In this document: piece after piece, positions 12,586 to 24,976 of the stretch
Layout: every line of letters begins with the position of its first letter
Numbering within the stretch: the first letter of the stretch is position 1
Source of the DNA: Cinclus cinclus
Taxonomy: Eukaryota > Chordata > Aves > Passeriformes > Cinclidae
Reading direction: 5' to 3'
Assembly: GCF_963662255.1 (NCBI RefSeq)
Contig: NC_085067.1
Location: forward strand, 6,618,148-6,682,147
DNA length: 64,000 bases
The notes under the pieces: model-generated
The model's database searches: none
Seen by the model: only the letters and a program-made list of their open reading frames with translations
What the model was told of the DNA's origin: nothing
Made by a program: the position numbers and the translations under genes

Positions 12586-12929
12586 TTAAAAGGAAGAAAC
12601 AGGCCCTGTACTCTATGTTGAAATTCTCTCATGAAACGTTTCCCAGAAATATCAAAGAATATTAAAGTTCTTTGGGAGCAGAGACTCTCTCATACTGTGT
12701 GTGAACAGTGGCCAACACAATGGGGCTTGCTTTTGGCAGAGACCTCTAGGAGCTGCAGCAGTGCATGTAGTAACACCTAACTACACCTCCAAGACATGGT
12801 GCAGGGAAGTACATCGTGTTAACTCAGTTGAGTGCCTGCCTAACCTGTGATTTAGAGTGGCCCCTCCCTCAGCATTCAAAGGAGGAAATGAAATCTTCCC
12901 CGGGGAAGAAGGATTCCAGCCTTTCAGGG

Positions 12930-13165
12930 TCTGTGTGTATCGGCCACAGGGGAGGAGCAGGAATGAGGACGCTTGGGTTCAGTTCCCCAGTTTGGCTACC
13001 TGGCCTTTGGCAAATCACTTAATTACTCTGGTTTACAATTGCCCAATTGTCATAATAATTCTTTTCTTTCCCATAGCAGGGCGGGGATGGACAGAAGGAA
13101 AGCAAATTCTTCCTAGATTTATGGTTACAGAGTACTTTAAAGTGCTCTGGAGAAAGGGCAAAGGG
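12930..13165 (+). repeat. MIR-like SINE relic, sense
   Basis: Contains 'gcttgggttcagttccccag', 'cctttggcaaatcacttaat', 'tactctggtttacaattgcc' and, after an interrupting segment, 'agagtactttaaagtgctct', which corresponds to the 'aaagcactttgagat' tail. The order is that of a MIR-type SINE, with an inserted or diverged segment between the centre and the tail. Confidence 0.65.
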
Positions 13166-13570
13166 ACAGGAATACACCACATCCATCTCTGCTAGCTAGT
13201 CCCTAAAAGCATTTACTTACAGGGCAGGCTTGCTCACTGCCTTCAGTGGTAACTCTGTAAGGACACAGTTGTTTAAGGTAACCTTTTCCAAAGAATCCCA
13301 ATGAGTATCCCAAATCCCTTTGAAAGTGAAGGAATCTCAGAGTTTACATTGCAGAAATATACCTGCGCCCACACGGCATTTGAAAACATCTTCATCAATT
13401 TTTTTCTCATGTGAAGAGTGTGAAATTATAGGGCCATCAATTGACGCAAGGAATTTAACACTCATAATAGTAAAAGCTAGAAAATTAACATCCCATAACT
13501 AACATGTCACTGAGCAGAAAAGGTTTCTCTTTATTGTAAAGATCATATCAAAACCCTCCGCAGACTTGCC
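13166..13570. other. Non-coding stretch, nothing specific seen
   Basis: AT-rich sequence; no repeat family, RNA gene or coding segment recognised. Confidence 0.5.
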
Positions 13571-13650
13571 TGATTCACTAGCCATGAAATCTTGGGCTCA
13601 TCCTTTGATCTTTCTTCAGATACTACTTCATGTAAGAATAAGGCAGACTC
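13571..13650 (+). repeat. Possible MIR-like SINE relic
   Basis: 'gattcactagccatgaaatc' followed by 'ttgggctcatcctttgatct' recalls the centre of a MIR-type element ('...tgtgaccttgggcaaatcctt'), but the 3' half is not recognisable. A chance resemblance is possible. Confidence 0.3.
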
Positions 13651-15600
13651 CCTTGGCATGCCTCCAGCAGGGAGAGACTAAGGGAATTTCAGTGCTTCTC
13701 TGGGCTAATTAGCCACTTGCAGGACCCCAGAGAAGTGTAATCCACAGTTTCCCTTCACTACATCCATTCCTCTAAAAGCTGGGATCTTGGGCTTTACTTC
13801 AGCGCTGTGAATTGTGAGGCTGACAGAGATTTCTAATTCCAAATTACAATAAAGTTCTAGCAAGGCCCAGTTCTCATGGAAGAGCCTTTGTGTGGAGATA
13901 GGTGAACAGTGTCTAAGGAGGTTTGTAGATACTTAAAGTACTGGATGCCATGGAGGTATTAACATCTTTCTTCTCTTAATTTGCTCCATGGGCTGCACGT
14001 GGTTGTCTCAGGAATGGAAAGGGGAAAAGCAGAGAAACTGTCTGTGGCAAAAGGTGCATTCCATACCCTGAACTTCCACAACACAATTTTTTTTCCTGCA
14101 TGCTTCTAAATTATTTTGCTTTCTTGCTGTATATCTAACTCCCAAGAAAGATCTTGCTGAGTCAGCCTGAACCCTTTTCTGTTGAGTCATCTCCTTCAGC
14201 TTCCAAATTAAAAGGCCAATAATTGCCCGTATATGAAGATTTAGACAATTGCTGCCTTTTAACCTCAGCATGAGCTATATGTGAATTTCCTGCTGTTCTG
14301 CGTGAAAAGCCTAATTTAGGAGAGATTGTAGTTAGAGACCAAACAATTGGACGAGCTGTTCTTCCTTCCACACATAGAGCCAGGGCTCCAGACATCCAGG
14401 TCCCCCAGCACAAGATAAACCCTGCTGGAATGCTGCATTCCACACCGAAGACTTCTCAAGAAAGCTAGGATCTGATGCCAGATCCCAGCTGCAGTTAGGT
14501 GCAGGAATGTATCTAACATCAGGCAAAGGACAACGTGGCCCTTTTTTGGTGTGAGCTCTTTGCATCTCACATCTTCCATCCAATGTGTGCTGATCCCCTC
14601 TGCCTTTCTGAGCCTCAAATACCAGAGCTGCCCTAGAGCTTTGCTCAGCCCTACACACATCTGTCCTCAGGAGCAGCACCTGCCTCCTCTGGCTGTCCTG
14701 CTGGGTAATCTGACTGCTTCTCCTTCCCAGGTCTCTGCCTTTCCTTCCCGTGCCCTCAAGCCCTTTGCTGTGATCACTTCCTCCTGCTAAAGCCTGATTC
14801 CCCTTGCTTCTACTCTTGTAAGCCAAGATTTATTGTTCTCAAGGGACACTGATGCAGAACAAGAACCTCCTGCTATAACCCAATGCTGCCATCTCCAATG
14901 TGAAGTGGAAGGAAGGACACGTTTAAAACACGGAACAAAGAAGAGTTCCAGTTTGAGTTTGTACCTTATTTCTCTCTGCCTGTGCTCCCTGATCAAATCA
15001 ACACATGTGGCATTTCTCTTCCTGTCCTTGGTGCTGTGCAGACAAGGGAGGCAGGGTAGTGTATTAGGGTCATGTCAGGATGCAGCAGGCACTGTCTCCT
15101 CCCAGAGACACAGGGAGCTGACAGGGATAACATGGCTGCAAGGTCAGGGTCCTCACCAGCCAGGGCCCACCCCACAGCCCTCAAGGGAGGCAGGCAGAGC
15201 TGGCCTGGGAGTGGCAGCCAACTTCAACCTGGAGTCCCGAGCATGAGATAATTTTGTGGTGATGAGGGAGGTCTGACCTCAAGCCAGGAAGTGAATCCAC
15301 AGGTCAGAATCAGGCCTAGTAAGGCTAATAATGGTCATACACAGCCCAGTTAGCTCCAGGTCCACAGTGATGAGCTCAGCCTGAAGTCAAGCTGGGAAAT
15401 CAGTGAGTCAAGATCAACAAGGTCCCTGGACAGGCACAGGCACCTCTGTGTGTGAGCTGAGGACAAGCACACAGCTTTGCTCATTTGGTGACTAAAGACC
15501 CAGGGCTGAGCTTCAGTGAGACTCCTGACCATGGGCAGAGGGTGGAGGCTGCAGGTCAGACTGATTAGGGCCATTAAAACTTATTAGTGCTCTCAGATCC
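13651..15600. other. Non-coding stretch, moderately GC-rich
   Basis: Around 14.3-15.3 kb the base composition is higher in G+C, with open frames of up to 164 codons on both strands. They overlap each other in several frames, have no domain and no CpG enrichment, so I take them as composition effects. Confidence 0.5.
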
Positions 15601-15695
15601 CTTATAGACAGGTATTATTTCTGGCTCTGCCGCTGACTTCCAGGTGATCTTGAACAAATCCCTTCCCCCGTGCTTACCTTCTTACCTGAGTTTAA
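15601..15695 (+). repeat. MIR-like SINE relic, sense, centre only
   Basis: 'tctggctctgccgctgactt', 'ccaggtgatcttgaacaaat' and 'cccttcccccgtgcttacct' follow the order of the MIR centre. The tail is not seen. Confidence 0.65.
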
Positions 15696-15734
15696 GCTGG
15701 AAGGATGTCCAGGACTGTCTTCTCCAAAGCTTCA

Positions 15735-16150
15735 AATTAGTAAATAAGATCAGTGAATGCCACATTATTTTTCAGTATACTTGTAATTGCAAGTTGTGCA
15801 CCTATTAGCAGCATGGGAGCCACAGTAGCTGTACCACACAAGAATCTTTTATTGTTCACATGAGTAGCTTCTCATATTTTCCTCTAACAAGCTTCTGAGT
15901 ATTTCCGGCAGAATTCCTGTGAGATTAAACATCATATAAAATGTATTTGTCTCACGCAAGATATGACTTGCTTTTGAACCATCAGCAATCATCCCAGCAA
16001 TTGCTAGGATACAACTGCATTTTTTTATTGTTATTGCTATTTTTCCGTTTTCTGTCCTGGATCTTGTAAGCCACCAGTCCTATCACTAATTATGCTAACA
16101 AGGTCCTGAGGTTGATTTAGAGGCTCTGTTATAATGCCAGCCTCTCAGTT
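15735..16150. other. AT-rich possible conserved non-coding element
   Basis: Repeat-free AT-rich DNA with several TAAT and ATTAG cores and no long open frame. It resembles vertebrate non-coding enhancer sequence in texture only; I have no alignment. Confidence 0.25.
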
Positions 16151-17059
16151 TACATCTCAAGTATCGGCATGTTTATTGTAGATGTCTGTTAAGAGAAGCT
16201 ACTTTTTCCATGCTTGTATGAGGAGTGAGAGCAGGAGCCAGAGTTGGAGGGGAGTAGTGCAAAATGACACACAGATATGAGAAAAAGCAAATATCTGCTG
16301 TATCTGCATCCTTCTGGCAAAAGGACTGACATGACCACAGCACACAGAGGTTTGTCTGGAGCTTCTTACGGACACCTAATGTTCAATTTCGTACAGTCTT
16401 CCCCCAAATACAGACCAAACAGGCTCCTGAAAGCAGAGTTCACTCCTGAGGGCTGGCCCCCTGTTTGGTGTGTTGATAACTTCTCAGGGCTGATGTGTGG
16501 ATTAGTCACCCTTGCTGGTTCATTGCTGATCTGAACGACAGAGGTTAAATAATTGCAAAAGCAGGGCTGATGTCATCATGGCGCCTGACTGGAGCTGCAA
16601 CTTGGAGCTGCTGAGAGAGATGGATTTGCTTTGCTTTTGCTCAGGAAAGGGGTCACACCGGGCAGGGGTTTCACCCTTCCTCAGCCCTACAGTCCAGTGC
16701 TCAGTGTTTGTGTGCCTGAGTCACTCCCACCCTCCCCAGCCGCTCACCAACAGCACTGTGAGCCTCTGAGCTGGACACAGCAGCTTCCCTCTGCAGTCCT
16801 CCCTGATTTTCCCTATTCCTCCCATCTACAGGGATCCTGGGGACTTCTGAAAATCAGATGCAGGAATAAGGCCCTCCTGGGTGCACTGTACCAGGTGCGC
16901 TGGCCCCAGCACACAAGTCAGGACCTGTTTTGTTGTGTGTACATGGAGAGTTTGCTTGTACAGACGTGTTCTACTGACCATGTCGTGTGTGTATCACAGA
17001 TAAGCTGGGCATGTATCGTGTTACCTTGTGAATGTAGTTGGGCCTTTTTTACTTACTGT
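16151..17059. other. Non-coding stretch, nothing specific seen
   Basis: Open frames at 16277-16534 and 16631-17179 (85 and 182 codons) are the longest on this stretch. They contain no recognisable domain, and the second one runs into an old repeat relic, which argues against coding. Confidence 0.5.
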
Positions 17060-17170
17060 TTAACACTGAGAATATGCCTTGGCTCTGTACGAGACACAAA
17101 AAAACTAAAGACAGAGCCAGCCCTAAAGAGTTTGTACTCTAAATGTCAGACAGAGAAAAGACAGGATGCG
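17060..17170 (+). repeat. Ancient interspersed repeat relic
   Basis: 'ggctctgtacgagacacaaa', 'agacagagccagccctaaag' and 'agtttgtactctaaatgtca' match the pattern 'ctgtacaaacacacaac...', 'agacagtccctgccccaaag', 'agcttacaatctaaa' of an old repeat common in sauropsid genomes. Family name uncertain (SINE or old LINE tail). Confidence 0.5.
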
Positions 17171-19860
17171 CTGTGGTGAGAGAGACTTCTGATGTATTTG
17201 TAATTTAAATAGGAAAAAAACCCTAAACTTGCTTCACAGGAAAAGAGTTTGTTTTTAAGAGGACTTGAGAAAAGAAAAAGTAACAGTTTTATGACAGTTT
17301 GCTGGGGGAGAGGCTTCTTTTAACACCTGCACTGAAGCTCAGGAGAAGGAACTGGGTGTACATGCCTTTGTGGTCTGGGGTGTCTGTGCCTAATGTTCCT
17401 CTGTTCTCTTAGTGAAATTCAGTTCTGGCTTCTGAGGGTGCAACTTGTAGCTGACACCAGGGCTGCCTTTATTGGCACATATACCAATCCCTTTCCTCCT
17501 TGAGCTCTTCCCTGTGGCTCTGTTGCATTTACCTGCTCTCTGTCTAATCCCTGTCTTGTGTTGTGTTTTATGCTTTTAATGAGAACGGATAGACAGCAAA
17601 GCAAAACTTTCATGCTGTGATCATAGAAGAGAAGCTATTTATTTCTGTGTTTCATGTGATGCCATGAAAACAGTCAGCAGTCTTACAGGAGAGCTCTGCA
17701 GCATCCACAGCACCTTTGCTGATGCCAGCTGACATTCTGTAGCACGTGCTCCTTGGACTGCTGTTCTGCATCCTCAGGCTGTGGAATCAGAAATTAGTAG
17801 TGCAAGGGGTATATTTTATCTTTTTTAGGTGCACAGGTTTCCAGGTCTAAAACTTCTGAAATTCTGACTAGGACTTGTCAATGTTTTTATTATACATGTA
17901 CACATTTGTATTTTAGGAAAATGAAGTGCTGGGTGTGGGTATGTGCTAATGCTAAAAAGGAAACACAACCATACGAAGCTTCCTAAAGCCTTATATTAAA
18001 ATACCAGAAGGGTTTGACTGGGTTGTAGAGCTATGTGGAAAAGCCTTGGTCCACCTCGCTGTTGAAGACAGACACTCCCCTGGATTTATTTCAAAGTGGT
18101 CAAGACCACAGATGTAAGCAGGAAAGTTCGGTGGGCCACACCACCTTAGTGAGAGACTGTCACAGCTGGAGAGTCCCTTGTGACACTGGGATATAATTTC
18201 ACCCAGGAAGCTGTTTCAGGGTACTGTCAGAGGAGCCTGTCAGAAGTTTGAATTCCCTTAGTGGTGTCTATCTTGTCAATTTGAACCTTCAGGAGACAGT
18301 AAAGGCCCAAACCTCAGCTTGTTCAAACTGTCTTCACACTGGCTTGGTTTTACTGTGAGAGAGACTCAGTTTTCCTGGCTTGAATTTTCCTCCACAGCTC
18401 CAGAGGAAGTGTGAGCTCAGCTAGGGCTGTTTCTGTGGCCCTGTGAACTCAGGATTCAGCACAGCATCCTGAAATGATGTGTGCATATAGGACTCCAGAC
18501 CAGTCATACTGCAAATTTAATACTTGTTACAGCAACGACATCCTGATTACTTGGGGGGAAGTAAAAAATAATGCAGTGATACCTCCAGAACATGGGGCAG
18601 GTCCCTCACCCCTCAGAGAAGGCCATTCCCAGCTGCTGTGCAAAAGCACAGCTGGTTTGGTGTGGTTATGGCAAAGAGCACATAACAGTCCAAAGTCCCC
18701 GTGGGAAGCTCTGGTTACAGCCCCTTATCCAGCTAGGCTGGCTCTGCCCAGGGAAAGGTGGAACCAAACCCTCCTCGCCTGTCTCCAGCTGCAGCCTGGC
18801 AGTCAGACCCACTGCTCCACTTTGCTGATGACTGAGTACAACCAAAGGAGGCTCTGTGGCTGGGCTCAGCTGGAATCCAGGGCTGCTTTGACCACTGCAT
18901 GTCTTCTGCATCCCAAGCAGGATGATCACCCACCTTGGAAAGAATTATGCGATTTAGGGGGAAATGCCCTTTTGAAGGAGCAATTTAAAGAAATGTCATT
19001 TCCCTTAGCAAATCATCTAGTTTTTGGTCCTTATGTTCACATCTACTACCCTTAAATATGCAATTCAGTCCTGTAGACTTCAATTTGTTACTGAAAATAG
19101 TGCTTATGACCAGTTTTGATACTTTTTCAATATATTTTTAAAGCAAGTCATAAGACTCTTTACATGAATAACTGGAATTAACCTTCATTTGTGCCTTAAT
19201 TTGAAGTTCAAACTTAACATAATCAATATTTTGTGGTCTACTGCAATCTGTTCAAGTCCGTTTATCCAAGGAAATTATTTGTTCCCTTTCTGCATTTGAG
19301 GTAGAAATGGACATAATTAATTCCACAAACTATAAGAAATTGAAAGAACCAGGACTTGGAATATAAAGCAATATGCCATGTCCAAATTCAATACTTGTAA
19401 AGTGCATGTACACCTCACTTAATTTTTAGCATATAATATAGAAAGTGTTTCTCAGCAAAGTGTTCCAGTTCAGCTTTTGTACAATTTTAGCTCTTTTGTG
19501 AAGTCTGTTTCCCCCCTGAGTGAAGGTGATTGTCTCAGGTGAAAATGGTCATATTTGCTGACATCAGACCCCGAACGACTGAACAGAGTTCACGCTGTTG
19601 TCATGAGGTGTTTTTGGATGATCTACATTTATAACCATATAATTTGCTACCAATGTTTCATTGTAATTTACCCTCTAGAGAATTCATCATGTCATAAACT
19701 TCAGTAGGTAGGAGATCAGTTCATTCTAATTTTAAGATTGTATCGTAAGAAACATGTAGCGCGTTGTGAAATAAATCCAAGAGGCATTTAATCACCACGA
19801 GTCTGTCATGCTCATCCTTGTCATCCTTAACAAACTTAAAAACTGCAACTGGGCAATTCC
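17171..19860. other. Non-coding stretch, nothing specific seen
   Basis: AT-rich from about 19.0 kb on. The plus-strand open frame at 18474-19055 (193 codons) has no domain, no recognised homology and opposing frames on the other strand, so I do not call it a gene. Confidence 0.5.
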
Positions 19861-20300
19861 CAGCTAATGTAAAAAGTAACATCTCATGGCTTTAACTGCA
19901 AGCCAGAGAGATGATCATCTTGTGGGGACATGCCTCAACATTTCTGTGCACTGGAGGTTGACAAAATGATAAAGCTTCTGTGAGGCTGAAACTCTTGGCA
20001 GCTAAGGAGAAGTGATTGAAAACTTTGATTACACAGCTATCAAGATCAAATGATTGTTTGATCAAATGCTTATTTATAAAATAATTTGCTGTGCTTTACA
20101 GAATATGAGGATGCTTATTTTGCTTCCAGCTAATTGTCCAGCTAATCTTCCTGTAATTTATAGATGGCAACGTGTCCAAAAGCTAACATTAGTTGTATTA
20201 GACAACTGTGAATTACAAAGCTCAGACTATTTGACTTTTTCAATACTTCTTACATTTTCAGGTATTCTTATGCAGTTTCACTGTTGCCTTCAATAACAGT
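19861..20300. other. AT-rich possible conserved non-coding element with an inverted repeat
   Basis: Repeat-free AT-rich segment. At 20044-20063 it carries GATCAAA, a 6-base spacer and TTTGATC, a perfect 7-bp inverted repeat that also gives two direct copies of GATCAAATG (20044-20052 and 20060-20068). The ATCAAA cores resemble TCF/LEF-type sites. Function is inferred from texture only. Confidence 0.3.
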
Positions 20301-22335
20301 GGAACAGGTTTGTTTGCCACTGTGCAGCTGAGAGGAAAATGATTATCAGAACACCTCATTATTTCCACAGTTTGAGAATTTGTGTGCACAGAGTAATGCT
20401 AGTGCAAATCACCTAGAGTTGTTAAAGCTTATTTTTACGTGTTGTGCTATTATTCTATGTTTTAAATTTGCAATTAATTTTTTGAGAAAGCAAAAGTTGC
20501 TTATGAGTGAGTGGATGGAATTTGATCTCGTACAAAGTGGGCAGAAGATCTGAAACATTCTGCTCAAACACAGTTCCAGTTAAGTCAGTCAGCAGCATCC
20601 CTGTGGGAGTGAATACCCACATTGAGTCTCCAGGTTGTTCTCGGCTCTCAGCCTCACTGTGGCAGAATCTCAAGCAGTAAGAGCAGTGTAGGAGTTACTC
20701 CATTCTTCCTCAGTTCTCCTGTGAAATAACTGGGTTTTTGTGCTAAACTTAAATGCAGCCATTTCCCTTTTGGTTTCCACCATACACTTCTGATTTTAAC
20801 TTCTGTAATGCTTTTAGAAGCTCGGTGCACACCAGCAATGCAATATAGAAAATCTTTTTATTGAGTGATGCGGCAGCTGCTGTGCTCTAGAGTAAACTCT
20901 GTTTATGTACTGCTAGACTTCAATAAAAATTTCTGAGAAGCTCTGGGAAGACTTTTACCTGGGAACATCCCCATATCTGCTCTCTTCTGCTTCAAGATCT
21001 TGTATTATAGCACTGTTGACCTAGTCCTGATTTGAGCAGGAGTTTGCACAAAGGATCTCCAAGGTCTCTCCTAACCCAAGTGCAATGACTCTTCTTGAAA
21101 AAGTAAAAGGCTATAGTAATTTCAATAAATCTGCAATAAAAGGCATTAGTACCTCTACATGGTTTAACAAAACCTTCAAACCTCATGGTGGCTTAGGAAA
21201 GTTCTAGCTCAATGGGAAGCTGAGTCCTCACTTTAGATTCCTCACTTGGCTTTTTACTTTCCAAGGGCTGGAGATAAAATTGAAGTTGGGCATGCAAAAT
21301 TTCTACCACAGTGGTGAGTGGCCCCACAGCATTCCCTTGGGTTATCTGTGGAGAAACTGGAAATAGGACCCAGGGGGACCTTCTTAACCTTCTTTTGGGA
21401 TTTGGGTTCCTGGATTGGCTTGGCTTTTCTCAGACTTCTGATCTTTTGGGAAAACTGGATCTGGGCAAACTCAGCTGTATGTTCAGGTGTAACATTATGT
21501 GTCATGCACATCTAATCAGATACATGGGTTTGTGTAATTTTTTTCTCTTGCAGCTGGTAAAAATCTAAGGATAGTAAAAAAGAGACTGACAGCAGATGTA
21601 AGAACCCAAAGCATTTGAAATGGGACAAACTGGATGTGGGAAGAGATGTAAAATGGGGGCAAATGTGATAATTTTCAGGGCTGTGCAAGAGAGGCAGAGA
21701 AACCCCTTGGGGGCAGGGGTAAAGTCATCATCGCATTAAGTGAATAGTCTGTTGTGATTGCTCTCTGATGTGAAATAGAGTGAAAAATGTCAGGATTTTT
21801 TCCTTTTAATTTATTGGAAATGTGAATGACTAAGTCTTGCTTTAACTTATTTTGATTCTGGTTTATTTGGTGTATACTCTGGGTAAACAGAGTTTTCTGT
21901 TTTCCTGCTCCTGGAGATTTTGCTTTTTTATTTTTATTTTTTTTTCCCTTTTTCTTAAAAGTAGAGCTTTGGGTGAAAAGTAGCCATAACATTTCAGGTA
22001 TCAGAAACATATTAAGTTCATTCCCTTTAGCCAGGTACAATTAAACTCCAGAACTCTTCAGAGTCACTCAAAAGGTTCTGCTCATGAGAACTGTATCCAG
22101 GCTTTTCTTCCCAGCTCCCTCCTGGATGTTCCCTGAAAACAAGCCTTGAGCCCAAGAACTCTTCCAAATCTTGCCAACCTCCTGTCCTCTTGCTCACCAA
22201 AGGATGTAGCTGCTTGCAAGCATTTGGAAGGCTGGATTTGTGAATTAGCATCACGTTGTGGCCAGCTGTGAGCCAGCCTGCAGCGTTCCTGGGCAAGGTA
22301 GGACTCACAGATGGAAGGCGACCTCTGGGCCAGCC
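20301..22335. other. Non-coding stretch, nothing specific seen
   Basis: AT-rich sequence with A/T homopolymer patches (for example near 21925-21960). No repeat family or gene recognised. Confidence 0.5.
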
Positions 22336-22910
22336 CTTGCTGTCCACTCCAATGTAACCTCAGAGCTCAACAACTCAACAGCCCCAAAGAGTCTGCGTCC
22401 AGCTCTGATTTTTGGGGTAAAAATCAGATGACATGCACCGTAAGGCTTGACTTTGTGTTTAATTAGGGGATTATCTCAAATCTGAAATGGAGCTGCTTTG
22501 AAGAGTGTGAAACAAAGCTCGATAAAGACTCCTACAAACCCCTGCACACTGGAAATTTATAGGGTTCACCCCGTATTTATTTGCTGTAGCTCAGTTTGAG
22601 GTGAAAGGTATAGCTCAGCTGCCACAGCCGGACTTTTTTTCTGGGGCACGTTTCTTTCTGTAGGCTGCTGTAATTTGTTTGTTGAGCAGATCATCTGGAA
22701 TCAGATTGGCCGGAGCTGGAATCGCTCCGCTCCCTTAGCAAACACACGAGGTCTTGAGAGGTGTCTGCCTGCATGTAATGAAATGAGCTGACTGGCACTT
22801 TAGCATTCCCCTGTGTAGGAGCGTCTTAGGAGTCAGACACTTAATTATTATTAACATTCTAATTGGCCTGTGCGAGCGCGGATGTGAGCGCGGGGCTGCG
22901 CTGGTGGAGA
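22336..22910. promoter_or_regulatory. Candidate regulatory block upstream of CpG island
   Basis: Repeat-free DNA leading into the CpG island. It contains dense motif-like sequence: 'taattagg' and 'ggatta' (22460-22473, homeodomain and bicoid-type cores), 'aacaaag' (near 22511, SOX/TCF-type), 'taattattattaa' (near 22841), and a small CpG cluster at 22871-22905 (gcgagcgcgg and ggagcgcgg-like). The combination suggests a proximal enhancer or promoter-flanking region, inferred from composition only. Confidence 0.35.
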
Positions 22911-23225
22911 GGATGCATTCCACACTTTCCAAACTGAAACCAAGCCAGAGGAGCCCGCATCTCCTAAAATTCCTATCTCAACCTTCAGTAGCAAAACCCT
23001 GAACGGACTAAACATAAGGGGAGAGGGAGGGGGGGAAAAAAAAAAAGTAACTGTTTTAAGGAAGCATTAACGGGAAAAGAACACCCTGGGAAGGTCTGTA
23101 GATAAGAATGGTAAGAACTGTTCCCTCCGAGCGGTCCAGCCCGTCCTGGCCGCCTCTGTGCCAGCGTGTGCGGGAGGACATTAGCCCTTAATGGGAGACA
23201 TTAGGGGTTGAAATGAAGCCCATTT

Positions 23226-23462
23226 TTCCCGGAGCGCGGTGCTGCCGGGTGCCGCAGCGCCTCGTTGGCGGCTCCGCTCGCCCCGCCGCTGCTCGCCAGC
23301 CGCTTGCCACCACCTAGTGCCGTCCCTGGGAACTGCCCGGAGCGGCCGGCCGCTGCCACAGCCCGCCGGGGAAACGCCGCTCGGCCAGCGGGGCCCGGCT
23401 CGCTGCGGGAACGGGCGGTGCTGGCTGCGGAGGTGCTCGCGGGGCTCACCGGGATAATGTCC
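23226..23462. promoter_or_regulatory. CpG island, possible promoter
   Basis: About 34 CpG dinucleotides lie in roughly 240 bp, with G+C well above 65%, in a window that is otherwise CpG-poor. It contains GC-box-like 'gggcgg'/'ccgccc' cores and the block 'cggccggccgctgcc'. No TATA box is obvious. A GTGAGC donor-like site on the minus strand lies near 23449 and would fit a minus-strand first exon, but it is weak. Alternatives are the 5' end of a non-coding RNA, an alternative promoter of a distant gene, or an unmethylated enhancer. Direction is undecided. Confidence 0.65.
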
Positions 23463-24365
23463 CTGCACACCTGCGCTACAGACAGGCACCCTGGAAAACA
23501 GGGGCTGTGGTTTCCAGCAAGGGGCTTGCCTCGGTGTGGGATTGCAGTTCTGCGCGTACAGGGGCTTTTTGCGATGCATCCTTGGTCGTCTGAGGGAGAG
23601 CAAACACTGTTCTTTACAAACTCGCCCTCTGCAAAAAACACAAAAGAAACTGGTAACTTAAAATAGCTTTGTCTGTGTGCAGGCTATCTCTCTGAAAGAC
23701 CTAATCTGTCTATTCAGTTGTGTTTACAGCTCTCTCCTTTTGCTGAGTTATAATAAATAAAACCAGAAGCATTTTCTTCTGCATTTAATTTAACACTAAT
23801 CCTAAAATCATCTCATCCTCTCATACTACAGGAATTATTCCTACTACTTTTACCCTTGTTGAGAACAGCATTGCACACTGAGCTCTTTTAAAAAGAAATC
23901 GGTGAGACTTAACTACTCTCACAATCAACTTTAGGGTGCCAGATCTGACCTAAGGTCATCTTGCTAATGGCATTAGTACTGCTATGGCACCGCCAGTTTT
24001 CTCTCTACATATTTCAAAAAATACTTGAACTCAGCCTCTAAAAGGTGCTGAGCAGCTGAAGTTCCCACCAAAGCCAGTGCCTTTTGGATTTGTCCCACAT
24101 CAGTCCAGGCTCTGCTTATCACGTTTATTTGACAGGCAATAACCTTTTTATTGAACTCAGCACATTACACTGATGATCCACTCATCAGCAAATATATGAT
24201 TGCAATAATCACTCGGTATTTATTTAACAGCCAATTTCTGTCTTTTGGGAAAGAGTCAATTTACATTGTTCCAAATTAAAATTAATACATTTTTGTAATG
24301 GTTATTTAATAAAGGGCAAGGTAGGGGACTTGTTTGCTGGTGAGAGGTGAGGATGGGAGACCAGG
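23463..24365. other. Non-coding stretch, nothing specific seen
   Basis: Composition falls back to AT-rich immediately after the CpG island. No repeat family is recognised until the next SINE relic. Confidence 0.5.
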
Positions 24366-24545
24366 CATCTGTGTGTAGTACTTGGTTCTTCCACTGACTT
24401 GCTGGATGACCTTGGGCAAATCACTTTGCTGCCACATTCTCTTTATTCCCTTGTAAAACTGGTATAATAGCACCCTGGTGCCACAAAGCTTAATTACTGT
24501 TTGTAAAGGATTTCAACCTCCCCAGCAAGGAGCTCCATGAATTCC
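24366..24545 (+). repeat. MIR-like SINE relic, sense
   Basis: 'acttggttcttccactgact', 'tgctggatgaccttgggcaa', 'atcactttgctgccacattc', 'ccttgtaaaactggtataat' and 'tgtttgtaaaggatttcaac' follow the order of a MIR-type SINE from centre to tail. It is one of the clearer copies in the window. Confidence 0.8.
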
Positions 24546-24961
24546 CCTATAGCAGCCCACTGACCCTGACTGCAGGAAATGCATGCAGCTATTTATCTGG
24601 AGGCATGTCTAGCTAGAAACGCATTTGAGGCCAGTGAAGTATCTTTCCTTTAAGATAAAAGAAAACCTTCTTCCTCCTATGCTCTCCACCAATGTCAGAA
24701 CTTCCTATTGCTTTTAAGTGCAGAGTCTCGTTTTCTCTGAAAATATGTATTCAGGAGGCTGGCCAACCCCCTTGGTATCGATTCCAATTGATGAGGCATG
24801 TAGGAATTCTTTTCCCATCCCCAGTCTGCGCTTTCCTCTTGTGATAGCATCAGACTCTCACTCCCTGTCCTGTTTCTTTCCTCTCCCTCTCCCACTCCTC
24901 CTTAGGAATATAAAGCACTTCAGAAATGGGACTTGGTTTGCAATAAGTTACTTTAATTGGA

Positions 24962-24976
24962 TTTTTTTTTTTTTTT
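24962..24976 (+). repeat. Poly-T tract (T15)
   Basis: Fifteen uninterrupted T residues. No adjacent retroposed gene copy or target-site duplication is visible, so it may be a simple homopolymer. Confidence 0.9.

Noticed and set aside
16631..17179. 182-codon plus-strand frame
   Set aside because: Runs into an ancient interspersed repeat near 17.06-17.17 kb and has no recognisable domain.
18474..19055. 193-codon plus-strand frame
   Set aside because: No recognisable domain, opposing frames over the same interval, and no conserved-looking codon pattern.
23265..23666. 133-codon plus-strand frame in the CpG island, Ala/Pro/Arg-rich start
   Set aside because: The composition is what CpG-rich DNA gives by chance. 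Opposing minus-strand frames of similar length exist, and the second half runs into AT-rich DNA without a domain.
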